Below, piece after piece: positions 1-9,731 of a stretch of 64,000 bases of DNA (positions are counted from its first letter, which is position 1; every line of letters begins with the position of its first letter). The stretch comes from JAATFS01 sp037145635 (GTDB lineage Bacteria > Pseudomonadota > Gammaproteobacteria > Xanthomonadales > Xanthomonadaceae): assembly GCA_037145635.1 (NCBI GenBank), contig JBBCXB010000004.1, positions 416,532 through 480,531 of the forward strand, read 5' to 3'. A program made the translations under genes and the position numbers. The notes beneath the pieces are model-generated. The model made no database searches. It saw only the letters and a program-made list of their open reading frames with translations, and was not told where the DNA came from.

Positions 1-392
1 GCAGCGCACGCGTCCCGGGCGCCCCGGGCGAGGGCACGGCCGCTCGCGGCGCGCCCGGCGGCGATTCGGACAGCTGGACGCGCGACCGCCTGGCGCAGTC
101 GGGCACCTGGCTGAAGCGCCCCCCGTACGACTACGCGCCGACCTCGCTGGACCGCTACTGGATCCCGAACGAGTCGCTGCTGCAGGAATGGGTACGCCGC
201 GGCCTCAAGCAGATCGAGATCCCGATCCCCGGCACCACCACGCGCATCACCTGCGTGGTGTCGCTGCTGCAGTTCGGCGGCGGCTGCGGGCTGAGCGATC
301 CCAACATGAACGAGCAGCCGGCGCAGGCGCGCCCGCCGCCGGACATTCCGTTCAAGCGGGAACTCCAGGAAGACAACGGCAGCGTCCGCTAG
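1..392 (+). CDS. C-terminal part of an unrecognised protein, possibly a 'transmembrane repetitive protein'
   Basis: The frame is open from the window edge to a TAG stop, so only the last 129 residues or so are visible. The first part is Gly/Ala/Pro-rich and probably disordered. The end is more conserved-looking, with a Trp/Tyr-rich stretch (SLDRYWIPNESLLQEWVRR), a 'PIPGTTTRITCVVSLLQ' segment, two cysteines (one in the segment TCVV, one in GGGCGLSDPN) and a Pro-rich tail. From memory this end resembles the C-terminus of large Xanthomonadaceae proteins annotated 'transmembrane repetitive protein', of unknown function. I did not verify this and the membrane part is outside the window. Confidence 0.6.
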   Translation, partial: SARVPGAPGEGTAARGAPGGDSDSWTRDRLAQSGTWLKRPPYDYAPTSLDRYWIPNESLLQEWVRRGLKQIEIPIPGTTTRITCVVSLLQFGGGCGLSDPNMNEQPAQARPPPDIPFKRELQEDNGSVR

Positions 393-706
393 CGCCGCCG
401 CCGGGAGCGGATGCGCCGGCCCGGCCGTGTGGTCTTCTGCCGACGGGGCGAGACGGCCGCCGCGTGCCGGGCCGGCGGCATCGGCACGACCGCGCGCGAA
501 CGGGTCCGAACGCCGGCCCGATCGCACGCGATCACGCACGCGACGGACCGCGGCGAGCCGAACAAGGCACCGGGTCGCGTGGAGGCGATGGACGACATCG
601 CGCCGCCATCGCGCGCCACCGGCGCAGCGGTCGCCTTCACGCCACGCCCGGGGCGCAGGCGCATGATCGGGGCAAGATGGCCCTCCGGTCATGTGGGGAA
701 TCTCTC
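393..706. other. Gap upstream of the glucan synthase gene
   Basis: About 310 bases without a convincing gene. Open frames exist in several phases, but their translations are Arg/Ala/Pro-rich as expected from very GC-rich non-coding DNA. I see no clear promoter. The only definite signal is the ribosome-binding site GGGGA at 695-699. Confidence 0.5.
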
Positions 707-3700
707 ATGGCTCGAAAGGGGCGCATGCTCGGTTACCGAACCCGGCGCATGCTGCAGCGCTGGCAGTTGCAGCGGCGGCGCAGCCGCGCCGAGCGGGGCG
801 TGCAGGAGCCGTTGCGTGCGGCGCTTTACGGTGCCGAGCAGATGGAGGCGCATGGCCGCGCCCTGGCCGCGTCGCACCGGGTCGGGCAAACGCCGGCCGC
901 CGCCGCGTTGCTGCAGCAGCTGAAGACCAACGAGGTGCAGCTCGACGCCGCCATCGCGCAGCTCATGCTGATGGCGCGCGACGACGTCCGCATCAATCCG
1001 GCCGGCGAATGGCTGCTGGACAACTACTACCTGGTGGAAGAGCAGATCCGGATGGCGCGCCGGCATCTGCCGGAAGGCTACAGCCGCGAGCTGCCGCACC
1101 TGCTGCGAGGACACTCGGCCGGCCTGCCGCGCGTTTACGCGCTGGCGCGCGAGGCCATCGCGCACAGCGACGGGCGCATCGATGCGGTGGTGCTGAGCCG
1201 CTTCATCGCGGCCTATCAATCCGTGACGCCGCTGACGCTGGGCGAGCTGTGGGCGATCCCGATCATGTTGCGCCTGGCGCTGATCGACAACCTGCGGCGC
1301 ATGGCGACGCAGGTGATGCGCGACGGCGAGGACCACCGCCTCGCGGCGGACTGGGCGCGGCGGCTCAACCGCAGCGCCAGCACCAGCCCCAAGGGCCTGG
1401 TGCTGGTGGTGGCGGACATGGCGCGTTCGCAGCCACCGCTGTCGGGCGCGTTCGTCGCCGAGCTGACGCGGGGCCTGCACGGGCGCGGGGCGTTGCTGTC
1501 GATGCCGGTGGCCTGGGTCGAGCAGTGGGTGGCCGAGGCGGGGCACAGCATCGAGTCGCTGGTGCAGGCCGAGAGCCAGCGCCAGGCCGCCGACCGCGTG
1601 TCGATCAGCAACAGCATCGGCAGCCTGCGCTTTCTCGACCACATGGACTGGCGCGAGTTCGTGGAGACCATGAGCCTGGTCGACCAGGTGCTGCGCCAGG
1701 ATCCGGCCGGGGTCTACGCGCGCATGGATTTCGCCACCCGCGACGCCTACCGGCATGCGATCGAGCGCCTGGCCCGTCGCGGCGCGATGGACGAGGTACG
1801 GGTGGCCGGACTGGTGCTGGAGCAGGCCCGGCGGGCCGGCAGCGGCGAGGTCGAGGCGCATGTCGGCTACCACCTGGTCGATGCGGGGCTGGCGCAGACC
1901 AGCGCACGGGTGGCCGCCGCCGCACAGCCGCCGCGCACGCCGCGCCAGATGCGGCTGCTGCCGCTGCGCACGCCGCTGGCCTGGTACCTGATCCCGATCG
2001 CGGTCTGCACGCTGTCGTTCGTGGTGGCGCTGCTGTGGCCGCTGCGCGAGGCCGGCCTCGGCATCGCCGCGCTGCTGGGCCTGGCGGCGCTGGCCACGGT
2101 GGTCTTCAGCGAGCTGGCGATCGTGCTGGTGAACTGGCTGGCGACCCTGGAGGTGCCGCCGCGGCCGCTGCCGCGGATGGACCTGTCCGAGGGCATCCCC
2201 GCCGACTGCCGCACGCTGGTGGTGGTGCCCAGCCTGATCGGCGATACCGCTGCGGCGGACGCATTGTGCGAGGCGCTGGAAGTGCGCTTCCTGGCCAACC
2301 GCGACCCGCACCTGCACTTCGCGCTGCTGACCGATTTCCCGGACGCGGCGCAGGCAGTGCTGCCGCAAGACGCCGCGGTGGTCGCGCATGCGATGCGGCT
2401 GATCGGGCAGTTGAACACCCGCTACGCGCCCGAGTACGGCGACCGCTTCTTCCTGCTGCACCGGCCGCGCCAGTGGAATCCCGCCGAGGGCTGCTGGATG
2501 GGGCACGAGCGCAAGCGCGGCAAGCTGGCGGCGCTGAACCTGCTGCTGCGTGCCGAGCGCTTCGACGACGACCCCGCCGACGCCTTCCAGGCGATCTGCG
2601 GCGAGACCGCGATCCTGGGCAACGTGCGCTACGTGATCACGCTGGACAGCGACACGCAGCTGCCGCGCGATGCCGCGCGCGCGTTCGTCGGCGCGATGGC
2701 GCATCCGCTGAACGAGCCACGCCTCGCGCCGGACGGGCGCACGGTCGGGCGCGGCTACGGCATCCTGCAGCCCGGCCTGGGCAGCAGCATGAGCCGCGGG
2801 CCCGAGTCGCGCTATGCGCGGATGTTCGGCGGCGAGCCGGGGATCGACCCGTATACGCGCATGGTGTCGGATGTCTACCAGGACCTGTTCGGCGAGGGCT
2901 CGTTCGTGGGCAAGGGCATCTACGACGTCGATGCGTTCGAGGCGGTGCTGGCCGAGCGCTTCCCGGACAACCGCATCCTCAGCCACGACCTGCTGGAGGG
3001 CTGCTACGCCCGCGCCGGCCTGATCAGCGACGTGCCGCTGTTCGAGAGCCAGCCCAGCCGCTACCTGGCCGACGCCCGGCGCCAGGCGCGCTGGATCCGC
3101 GGCGACTGGCAGCTGCTGCCGTGGCTGCTGCCGTGGGTGCCGCGCGCCGATGGCCGAAGCGAGCGCAACCCGCTGTCGTGGCTGTCGCGCGGCAAGCTGC
3201 TGGACAACCTGCGGCGCAGCCTGGTGCCGTCGGCGGCACTGGCGGCGCTGGTGGCGGGCTGGCTGCTGTCGCCGGCCCCGCTGTCGTGGACGCTGTGGAT
3301 CCTGGCGATGTGGGCGCTGCCGGTGCTGGCGCCCGCGCTGCGGGCGGCGGTGCAGCCGCCGCCGGACCTGGGGCTGGCGATGCATCTGCGTCAGGTCGGG
3401 ACCGGCGCTGCGCGGCAGTTGCTGCGCGTGGCGGTGAGCATCGCCTGCCTGCCGCACGCGGCCGGCTCGAGCCTGCTGGCGATCGCGCGCTCGCTGTGGC
3501 GCATGGGCGTCAGCCGCCGGCATCTGCTGCAGTGGAACCCGTCCAGCGAAGTGGAGCGTGCCCTGCAGCACGGACGCCATGCCGAATGGCGAGCGATGGC
3601 GATCGCGCCGCTGTTCGCGCTGCTGGTGGGGCTCGCGCTGGGCCGCTACGCGCCTGCCGCGCTGTGGGTGGCGGCGCCGCTGCTGCTGGCCTGGGCACTG

Positions 3701-6700
3701 TCGCCAGCGCTGATGGAATGGCTCGGGCGGGTGCCGCGCGCGGCCGAGGTCGCGCTGACGCCGGCGCAGCTCGGCTTCCTGGGGCGGCTGGCGCGCCGCA
3801 CCTGGGACTTCTTCGAGGTCCATTTCAGCGCCGACGACCACTGGCTGCCGCCGGACAACATTCAGGAGTATCCGGTGGCGGTGGTGGCGCATCGCACCTC
3901 GCCGACCAACATCGGCCTGGGCCTGCTGGCCAACCTGGCGGCGTACGACCTCGGCTACCTGTGCGCGGGCGACGTGGTCGAGCGCACCCGGCTGATGCTG
4001 GCCACGCTGGAGACGCTGCCGCGCCACCGCGGGCACTTCTACAACTGGTACGACACCCAGACCCTGCAGCCGCTGTCGCCGCGCTACGTGTCCACGGTGG
4101 ACAGCGGCAACCTCGCCGGTCACCTGCTGACCCTGCGCCAGGGACTGCTGGCGCTGGTGGATGCGCCGGTGGTGGCGTCCGCGCTGGGCGCCGGCCTCGG
4201 CGACACGCTGTCGGTGCTGCAGGAGGACGCCGCCGCCGATGCGGCGGTGCTGGCCGCGTGCGCGCCGCTGGCCGCCACCCTGGCACCGCTGGAACGCCCC
4301 GGTCCCCTCCCGCTCGCCGCGGTCGCCCAGGTCCTGGTCCAGGCCAGCGCCCAGGTCGGCGCGCTGCAGGCCGCGGCCGCACACAGTACGCCTGCGGTGC
4401 TCGCCTCGGTGCAGGCGCTGGCGCGGCTGTGCGCGGCGACGCTGGAGGACCTGCGGCGCTGGCAACCCGAGACTACGGTATCCACGCCCGCGGCCGGGCC
4501 GGGCACGCCCACGGCGCTACCCACGCTGCGCCAGCTGCGCGAGCAGGGCGGCGACGCGGCCCTGCGCGCGCGCGCCGGCGAGCGCATCCAGCAGCTGGAG
4601 CGGCTGGCGCACCTCGCCGGCCAGTTCGCGCAGATGGACTACGAGTTCCTGTACGACCGCGCGCGGCACCTGCTCTCGATCGGCTACAACGTCGACGAGC
4701 GCCGCCTGGACGCGGGCCAGTACGACCTGCTCGCTTCCGAGGTGCGGCTGTGCAACTTCGTGGCGATCGCCCAGGGCCAGCTGCCGCAGGACAGCTGGTT
4801 CGCGCTGGGGCGGATGATGACCGAAGCCGAAGGCGGGGCCGCGCTGCTGTCGTGGAGCGGCTCGATGTTCGAGTACCTGATGCCGCAGCTGGTGATGCCC
4901 AGCTACCCGGACACCCTGCTGGACCGCACCGCGCAGCAGGTGGTGCGCGCGCAGATCGCCTATGGCGAGCGCCTGGGCATCCCGTGGGGCGTGTCCGAAT
5001 CGGGCTACAACACCGTCGACGTGCGCATGAACTACCAGTACCGGGCCTTCGGCGTGCCGGGCCTGGGGCTGAAGCGCGGGCTCGGCCAAGACCAGGTGGT
5101 GGCGCCCTATGCCACGGTGATGGCGCTGATGGTGGCGCCGGAGCCGGCCTGCCGCAATCTGCAGCGGCTGGCGGCGGAAGGCTTCGGCGGCCGTTTCGGG
5201 CTGTACGAGGCGATCGACTACACGACCTCGCGGGTGCCGCGCGGCCAGGACCACGTGCTGGTGCGCTCGTTCATGTCGCATCACCAGGGCATGGCGCTGC
5301 TGGCGCTGGACTACCTGCTGCGCGACCAGCCGATGCAGCGGCGCTTCGTCGCCGACGCGCAGTTCCAGGCCACGCTGCTGCTGCTGCAGGAGCGGGTGCC
5401 GCGCACCGGCGTGTTCCACCCGCACCAGCTCGAGAGCGCCGGCGGCCGCGCCATCGCGCCGGACAGCGAGACCCAGCTGCGCATCGTCAGCGATCCGGAC
5501 CGCCCGCATCCGGCGGTGCAGCTGCTCTCCAACGGCCGCTACCACGGCATGCTCAGCAGCGCCGGCGGCGGCTACAGCCGTCAGCGCGATATGGCGATCA
5601 CGCGCTGGCGCGAGGACAGCACGCGCGATCCCTGGGGCACCTTCTGCTACCTGCGCGATGTCGCCAGTGGCGAGTTCTGGTCGGCCACGCACCAGCCCAC
5701 CTGCGTGCCGGTGGAGAGCTACGAGGCGATCTTCTCCGACGCCAAGGCCGAGTTCCGCGGCCGCAAGCAGGGCTACCACAGCCACCTGGAGATCGCGATC
5801 TCCGCCGAGGACGACGTCGAGCTGCGCCGGCTGCGCATCTCCAACCGCTCGCGCCACCGCCGCGTGATCGAGATCACCACCTATGCCGAGGTGGTGCTGG
5901 CGCCGGCCCTGTCCGACGAACTGCATCCGGCCTTCAGCAACCTGTTCGTGCAGAGCGAGATCCTCGCCGACAAGCAGGCGCTGCTGTGCACCCGGCGGGC
6001 GCGCTCGCACGACGAGGTGGCGCCGTGGATGTTCCACCTGGTGGCGGTGCACGACGCCGACATCGGCGCGATCTCCTACGAGACCGACCGCGCGCACTTC
6101 CTAGGGCGCGGCAACAGCGCGCGGCGACCGCAGGCGCTGACCTCGGTCGAGGTGCTGTCCGGCGCGTCCGGCTCGGTGCTCGACCCGATCGTGGCGATCC
6201 GCTGCCGCATCGAGCTGGCGCCGGAGCAGCGCGCGCAGATCGACATGGTCTATGGCGTCGGCGCCGACCGCGCGGCCTGCACGGCCCTGGTGGACAAGTA
6301 CCGCGACCGCCGCCTGGCCGACCGCGTGTTCAACCTGGCGCTGACCCACAGCCAGGTGGTGCGGCGCCAGATCGACGCGTCGCAGGCCGACGCGCTGCTG
6401 TATGAGCGCCTGGCCGGGCTGGTGCTGTACGCCGACCCGGTGCTGCGCGCCGAGCCCGACGTGCTGCTGCAGAACCGCCGCGGCCAGTCCGGGCTGTGGG
6501 GCCACGCCATCTCCGGCGACCTGCCGATCGTGCTGCTGCGCATCTCCGACACCGACAACATCGAACTGGTGCGGCAGATGGTGCAGGCGCATGCCTATTG
6601 GCGCCTGAAGGGCCTGCGCGCCGATCTGGTGATCTGGAACGAGAGCCAGTCCGGCTACCGCCAGTCGCTGCAGGACCAGATCATGGGTATGGTCTCGGCC

Positions 6701-9430
6701 GATCCCGAGGCCAACGTGCTCGACCGGCCGGGCGGCATCTTCGTGCGGCCCGCTGAGCAGATCTCGCACGAGGACCGGGTGCTGCTGCAGACGGTGGCGC
6801 GCGCGATCATCAGCGACCGCCAGGGCAGTCTGGCCGCCCAGCTGGACCGCCACCTGCCGACCGAGCGCGCGTTGCCGCCGCTGCTGGCCGACCGCGAGCC
6901 GGACGACACCCTGACCGCGCTGGCGCAGGAGTCCGCGGGCGACGCGCACGGCACCTATGCGGCGGCCGCGCCGGGCAGCGGCGGGTCGCTCGCGGCGCCG
7001 GCACCCAGCGCGGAGGGCGTGCTGTTCGACAACGGCACCGGCGCGTTCGCTGCCGACGGCCGCGAGTACGTCATCGACCTGGCCGAGGGCGTGCGCACGC
7101 CGGCGCCGTGGTCGAACGTGCTGGCCAACGCCCAGTTCGGCAGCGTGCTCAGCGAGAGCGCCTGCGGCTACACCTGGTTCGAGAACGCGCACGAGTACCG
7201 GCTGACCCCGTGGCATAACGACCCGGTCACCGACAGCTGCGGCGAGGCGTTCTACCTGCGCGACGAGGACAGCGGCCGGGTCTGGTCGCCGACGGCGCTG
7301 CCGTGCCGCGGCCGCGGGAACTACCGGACCCGCCACGGGTTCGGCTACAGCGTCTACGAGCACGAGGAGGACGGCATCGCCAGCGAGCTGTGGGTGCACG
7401 TGGACCTCGAGCTGGCGGTGAAGTATACCCGCCTGCGCCTGCACAACCGCTCCGGGCGCCCGCGCCGGCTGAGCGCCACCGGCTACGTGGAGTGGGTGCT
7501 GGGCGACACCCGTGCGCGTTCGCGCATGCATGTGGTCAGCGAAGTGCAGGCGGGCACGACCGTGCTGACCGCACGCAATCCCTACAACACCGAGTTCGAG
7601 GGACGGGTGGGGTTCTTCGACGTCGACGCCGACCCCGCCACCTTCAGCTATACCGCCGACCGCTGCGAGTTCCTGGGGCGCAACGGCGAGCCGGGCGCGC
7701 CGGCGGCGCTGCGCCGCGAACGCCTGTCCGGGCGGGCGGGCGTGGGCTTCGATCCCTGCGCCGCGCTGCAGGTGCCGATCGCGCTGGCCGCCGACGGCCG
7801 CGCCGAGACCGTGTTCCGGCTCGGCGCCGCGCAGGGGCACGCGCAGGCCCTGGCGCTGGCCGGCCGCGTGCGCGGCAGTGCGCACGCGGCGCAGGCGCTG
7901 CAGGCCGTGCGCGAGCATTGGGACGACACGCTGGGCCGGGTGCAGGTCAGCACCCCGGACCCGTCCGTCGACCTGCTGGCCAACGGCTGGCTGCTCTACC
8001 AGACCCTGGCCAGCCGCTGCCTGGGCCGCAGCGGCTACTACCAGTCCGGCGGCGCGTTCGGCTTCCGCGACCAGCTGCAGGACGGCATGGCGCTGGTGCA
8101 TGCGCAGCCGGAGCGGGTGCGCGCGCACCTGCTGGCGAGCGCGTCGGAGCAGTTCGTGCAGGGCGACGTGCTGCACTGGTGGCATCCGCCGCAGGGCCGG
8201 GGCGTGCGCACCCACTGCTCGGACGACTACCTGTGGCTGCCGCTGGCGGTGTGCCGCTATGTCGAGACCACCGGCGACCGTGCCGTGCTCGACGAGACCG
8301 CGCGCTTCCTCGACGGCCGCCTGCTCGATGCGAACGAGGAGTCGCACTACGACCTGCCGCGTCCGTCCGGCACGTCCGGCACGCTCTACGAGCACTGCGC
8401 CCTGGCCCTGCGACGTGGCTGCTCGCTGCTGGGCGAGCGCGGGCTGCCGTTGATGGGGGCCGGCGACTGGAACGACGGCCTCAACCGGGTCGGCATGGGC
8501 GGGCGCGGGGAGAGCGTCTGGCTGGGCTTCTTCCTGGTCGAGGTGCTGCGCCGCTTCGCGCCGCTGGCGGTCCGCCGCGGCGATGCCGAGCTCGCCGATT
8601 TCTGCCGGGCGCAGGCCGCCCAGCTCGGCGCCCGCCTGCAGGCGCAGGCCTGGGACGGCGAGTGGTACCGCCGCGCCTGGTTCGACGACGGCACCGCGCT
8701 GGGGTCGCGCGACGGCGACGAGTGCCGCATCGACTCCATCGCGCAGAGCTGGTCGGTGCTGTCCGGCGCCGGCGGCGACGCCCGCGGCGTGCAGGCGATG
8801 GGCTCGCTGTACCGGCACCTGGTCAAGCCGGACCTCGGCGTGATCCAGCTGCTGGTCCCGCCGTTCGACCGGCTCGAGCGCGATCCGGGCTACATCCGCG
8901 GTTACGTGCCCGGGGTGCGCGAGAACGGCGGGCAGTACACGCACGCCGCGGTGTGGGCGGCGATGGCGTTCGCCGCCCTCGGCGACGGCGAACGCGCCTG
9001 GGAGCTGGCAGGCATGATCAACCCGGTGCACCACGCCCGCGACGCCGCCGCGGTGCAGCGCTACAAGGTCGAACCCTATGTGCTCGCCGCCGATGTCTAT
9101 GCGGTGGCGCCGCACCAGGGCCGTGGCGGCTGGACCTGGTACACCGGCTCGGCCGGCTGGATGTACCGGCTGCTGACCGAGTCGTTGCTCGGGCTCGGGC
9201 GCGAGGGCGACGAACTGGTGCTGGCCCCGTGCCTGCCGGCGCACTGGACGCATTACCAGATGCGCTACCGGCATGGCCGTAGCGACTACCGCATCGAGGT
9301 GGAGCAGGTGGAGGCCCTGGCCGCCACGCTGTGGCTCGACGACGTGGCGCAGGCCTCGACCCGGGTGCGGCTGCACGACGACGGCGGCGTGCATCGCGTG
9401 CGGCTGCATTGGCCCAGGGTGGCCGGATGA
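707..9430 (+). CDS. ndvB: Cyclic beta-1,2-glucan synthase (NdvB type: GT84 + glycoamylase + GH94)
   Basis: A giant multidomain inner-membrane enzyme of 2,907 residues, the usual length of NdvB/Cgs proteins. The family builds beta-1,2-glucan from UDP-glucose, trims it and cyclises it; the product is periplasmic and linked to osmoadaptation and host interaction. The N-terminal third holds three membrane clusters (about residues 424-480, 838-885 and 963-1010) around a GT84 transferase domain with the DSD motif near 647 and QARWIRGDW near 792. A glycoamylase-like domain follows (WFALGRMMTEAEGG region). The C-terminal third is a GH94 phosphorylase module with GDWNDGLNRVG near 2586 and TGSAGWMYRL near 2812. 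The ATG at 707 has GGGGA seven bases upstream; an ATG at 725, also preceded by AAAGGGG, is an alternative. It overlaps the next gene by ATGA. The exact linkage made cannot be read from sequence. Confidence 0.93.
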   Translation: MARKGRMLGYRTRRMLQRWQLQRRRSRAERGVQEPLRAALYGAEQMEAHGRALAASHRVGQTPAAAALLQQLKTNEVQLDAAIAQLMLMARDDVRINPAGEWLLDNYYLVEEQIRMARRHLPEGYSRELPHLLRGHSAGLPRVYALAREAIAHSDGRIDAVVLSRFIAAYQSVTPLTLGELWAIPIMLRLALIDNLRRMATQVMRDGEDHRLAADWARRLNRSASTSPKGLVLVVADMARSQPPLSGAFVAELTRGLHGRGALLSMPVAWVEQWVAEAGHSIESLVQAESQRQAADRVSISNSIGSLRFLDHMDWREFVETMSLVDQVLRQDPAGVYARMDFATRDAYRHAIERLARRGAMDEVRVAGLVLEQARRAGSGEVEAHVGYHLVDAGLAQTSARVAAAAQPPRTPRQMRLLPLRTPLAWYLIPIAVCTLSFVVALLWPLREAGLGIAALLGLAALATVVFSELAIVLVNWLATLEVPPRPLPRMDLSEGIPADCRTLVVVPSLIGDTAAADALCEALEVRFLANRDPHLHFALLTDFPDAAQAVLPQDAAVVAHAMRLIGQLNTRYAPEYGDRFFLLHRPRQWNPAEGCWMGHERKRGKLAALNLLLRAERFDDDPADAFQAICGETAILGNVRYVITLDSDTQLPRDAARAFVGAMAHPLNEPRLAPDGRTVGRGYGILQPGLGSSMSRGPESRYARMFGGEPGIDPYTRMVSDVYQDLFGEGSFVGKGIYDVDAFEAVLAERFPDNRILSHDLLEGCYARAGLISDVPLFESQPSRYLADARRQARWIRGDWQLLPWLLPWVPRADGRSERNPLSWLSRGKLLDNLRRSLVPSAALAALVAGWLLSPAPLSWTLWILAMWALPVLAPALRAAVQPPPDLGLAMHLRQVGTGAARQLLRVAVSIACLPHAAGSSLLAIARSLWRMGVSRRHLLQWNPSSEVERALQHGRHAEWRAMAIAPLFALLVGLALGRYAPAALWVAAPLLLAWALSPALMEWLGRVPRAAEVALTPAQLGFLGRLARRTWDFFEVHFSADDHWLPPDNIQEYPVAVVAHRTSPTNIGLGLLANLAAYDLGYLCAGDVVERTRLMLATLETLPRHRGHFYNWYDTQTLQPLSPRYVSTVDSGNLAGHLLTLRQGLLALVDAPVVASALGAGLGDTLSVLQEDAAADAAVLAACAPLAATLAPLERPGPLPLAAVAQVLVQASAQVGALQAAAAHSTPAVLASVQALARLCAATLEDLRRWQPETTVSTPAAGPGTPTALPTLRQLREQGGDAALRARAGERIQQLERLAHLAGQFAQMDYEFLYDRARHLLSIGYNVDERRLDAGQYDLLASEVRLCNFVAIAQGQLPQDSWFALGRMMTEAEGGAALLSWSGSMFEYLMPQLVMPSYPDTLLDRTAQQVVRAQIAYGERLGIPWGVSESGYNTVDVRMNYQYRAFGVPGLGLKRGLGQDQVVAPYATVMALMVAPEPACRNLQRLAAEGFGGRFGLYEAIDYTTSRVPRGQDHVLVRSFMSHHQGMALLALDYLLRDQPMQRRFVADAQFQATLLLLQERVPRTGVFHPHQLESAGGRAIAPDSETQLRIVSDPDRPHPAVQLLSNGRYHGMLSSAGGGYSRQRDMAITRWREDSTRDPWGTFCYLRDVASGEFWSATHQPTCVPVESYEAIFSDAKAEFRGRKQGYHSHLEIAISAEDDVELRRLRISNRSRHRRVIEITTYAEVVLAPALSDELHPAFSNLFVQSEILADKQALLCTRRARSHDEVAPWMFHLVAVHDADIGAISYETDRAHFLGRGNSARRPQALTSVEVLSGASGSVLDPIVAIRCRIELAPEQRAQIDMVYGVGADRAACTALVDKYRDRRLADRVFNLALTHSQVVRRQIDASQADALLYERLAGLVLYADPVLRAEPDVLLQNRRGQSGLWGHAISGDLPIVLLRISDTDNIELVRQMVQAHAYWRLKGLRADLVIWNESQSGYRQSLQDQIMGMVSADPEANVLDRPGGIFVRPAEQISHEDRVLLQTVARAIISDRQGSLAAQLDRHLPTERALPPLLADREPDDTLTALAQESAGDAHGTYAAAAPGSGGSLAAPAPSAEGVLFDNGTGAFAADGREYVIDLAEGVRTPAPWSNVLANAQFGSVLSESACGYTWFENAHEYRLTPWHNDPVTDSCGEAFYLRDEDSGRVWSPTALPCRGRGNYRTRHGFGYSVYEHEEDGIASELWVHVDLELAVKYTRLRLHNRSGRPRRLSATGYVEWVLGDTRARSRMHVVSEVQAGTTVLTARNPYNTEFEGRVGFFDVDADPATFSYTADRCEFLGRNGEPGAPAALRRERLSGRAGVGFDPCAALQVPIALAADGRAETVFRLGAAQGHAQALALAGRVRGSAHAAQALQAVREHWDDTLGRVQVSTPDPSVDLLANGWLLYQTLASRCLGRSGYYQSGGAFGFRDQLQDGMALVHAQPERVRAHLLASASEQFVQGDVLHWWHPPQGRGVRTHCSDDYLWLPLAVCRYVETTGDRAVLDETARFLDGRLLDANEESHYDLPRPSGTSGTLYEHCALALRRGCSLLGERGLPLMGAGDWNDGLNRVGMGGRGESVWLGFFLVEVLRRFAPLAVRRGDAELADFCRAQAAQLGARLQAQAWDGEWYRRAWFDDGTALGSRDGDECRIDSIAQSWSVLSGAGGDARGVQAMGSLYRHLVKPDLGVIQLLVPPFDRLERDPGYIRGYVPGVRENGGQYTHAAVWAAMAFAALGDGERAWELAGMINPVHHARDAAAVQRYKVEPYVLAADVYAVAPHQGRGGWTWYTGSAGWMYRLLTESLLGLGREGDELVLAPCLPAHWTHYQMRYRHGRSDYRIEVEQVEALAATLWLDDVAQASTRVRLHDDGGVHRVRLHWPRVAG

Positions 9431-9672
9431 GCACCCGCCGCGACATCGACCGCGAACTCGACCACCTGGCGGAGATGCTGACGCCGTGGCTGCAGCAGCT
9501 GCGCCACCGCAACCAGTTCTGGCCGCAGTTCGAGGCGCTGGCCGGCGAGATCATCGGCCATTGCGAGCGTTGCGACCGTTTCCACGCGGAGCGGCGGCTG
9601 CTGCGGATGCTTCAGGGGCACCAGCTGCAGCGTCGGCGCGCGGCGCGGCGCCGCCCCGGGCGCCCGCACTAG
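9427..9672 (+). CDS. Small protein of unknown function, coupled to the glucan synthase
   Basis: An 81-residue protein whose ATG overlaps the glucan-synthase stop codon (ATGA), so translation is probably coupled. It is mostly predicted helix and strongly charged: an acidic/aromatic N-terminal half (RELDHLAEMLTPWLQQLRHR) and a highly basic Arg-rich tail. One close Cys pair (HCERC) is present. There is no signal peptide or membrane segment. I do not recognise the family. The position suggests a cytoplasmic accessory or regulator of glucan synthesis, which is inference only. Confidence 0.6.
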   Translation: MSTRRDIDRELDHLAEMLTPWLQQLRHRNQFWPQFEALAGEIIGHCERCDRFHAERRLLRMLQGHQLQRRRAARRRPGRPH

Positions 9673-9694
9673 CCGGCGGTAACGGCGGTACGCA

Positions 9695-9723
9695 CCGGGG
9701 GGACGACCGGCGTGCCCCCCCGG
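9695..9723. terminator. GC hairpin between convergent genes
   Basis: CCGGGGGG and CCCCCCCGG form an inverted repeat around a loop of about 12 bases, in the 59-bp gap between the rightward small gene and the leftward GH30 gene. There is no clear T-run on either side, so termination is likely but not certain. Confidence 0.45.
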
Positions 9724-9731
9724 ATCGGCGA

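Noticed and set aside
689..4465. Very long open frame antisense to the glucan synthase (and others in shifted frames, e.g. 691-6405)
   Set aside because: Translations are Arg/Gln/His/Ala-rich without motifs; such frames are expected opposite genes with G/C at third positions.
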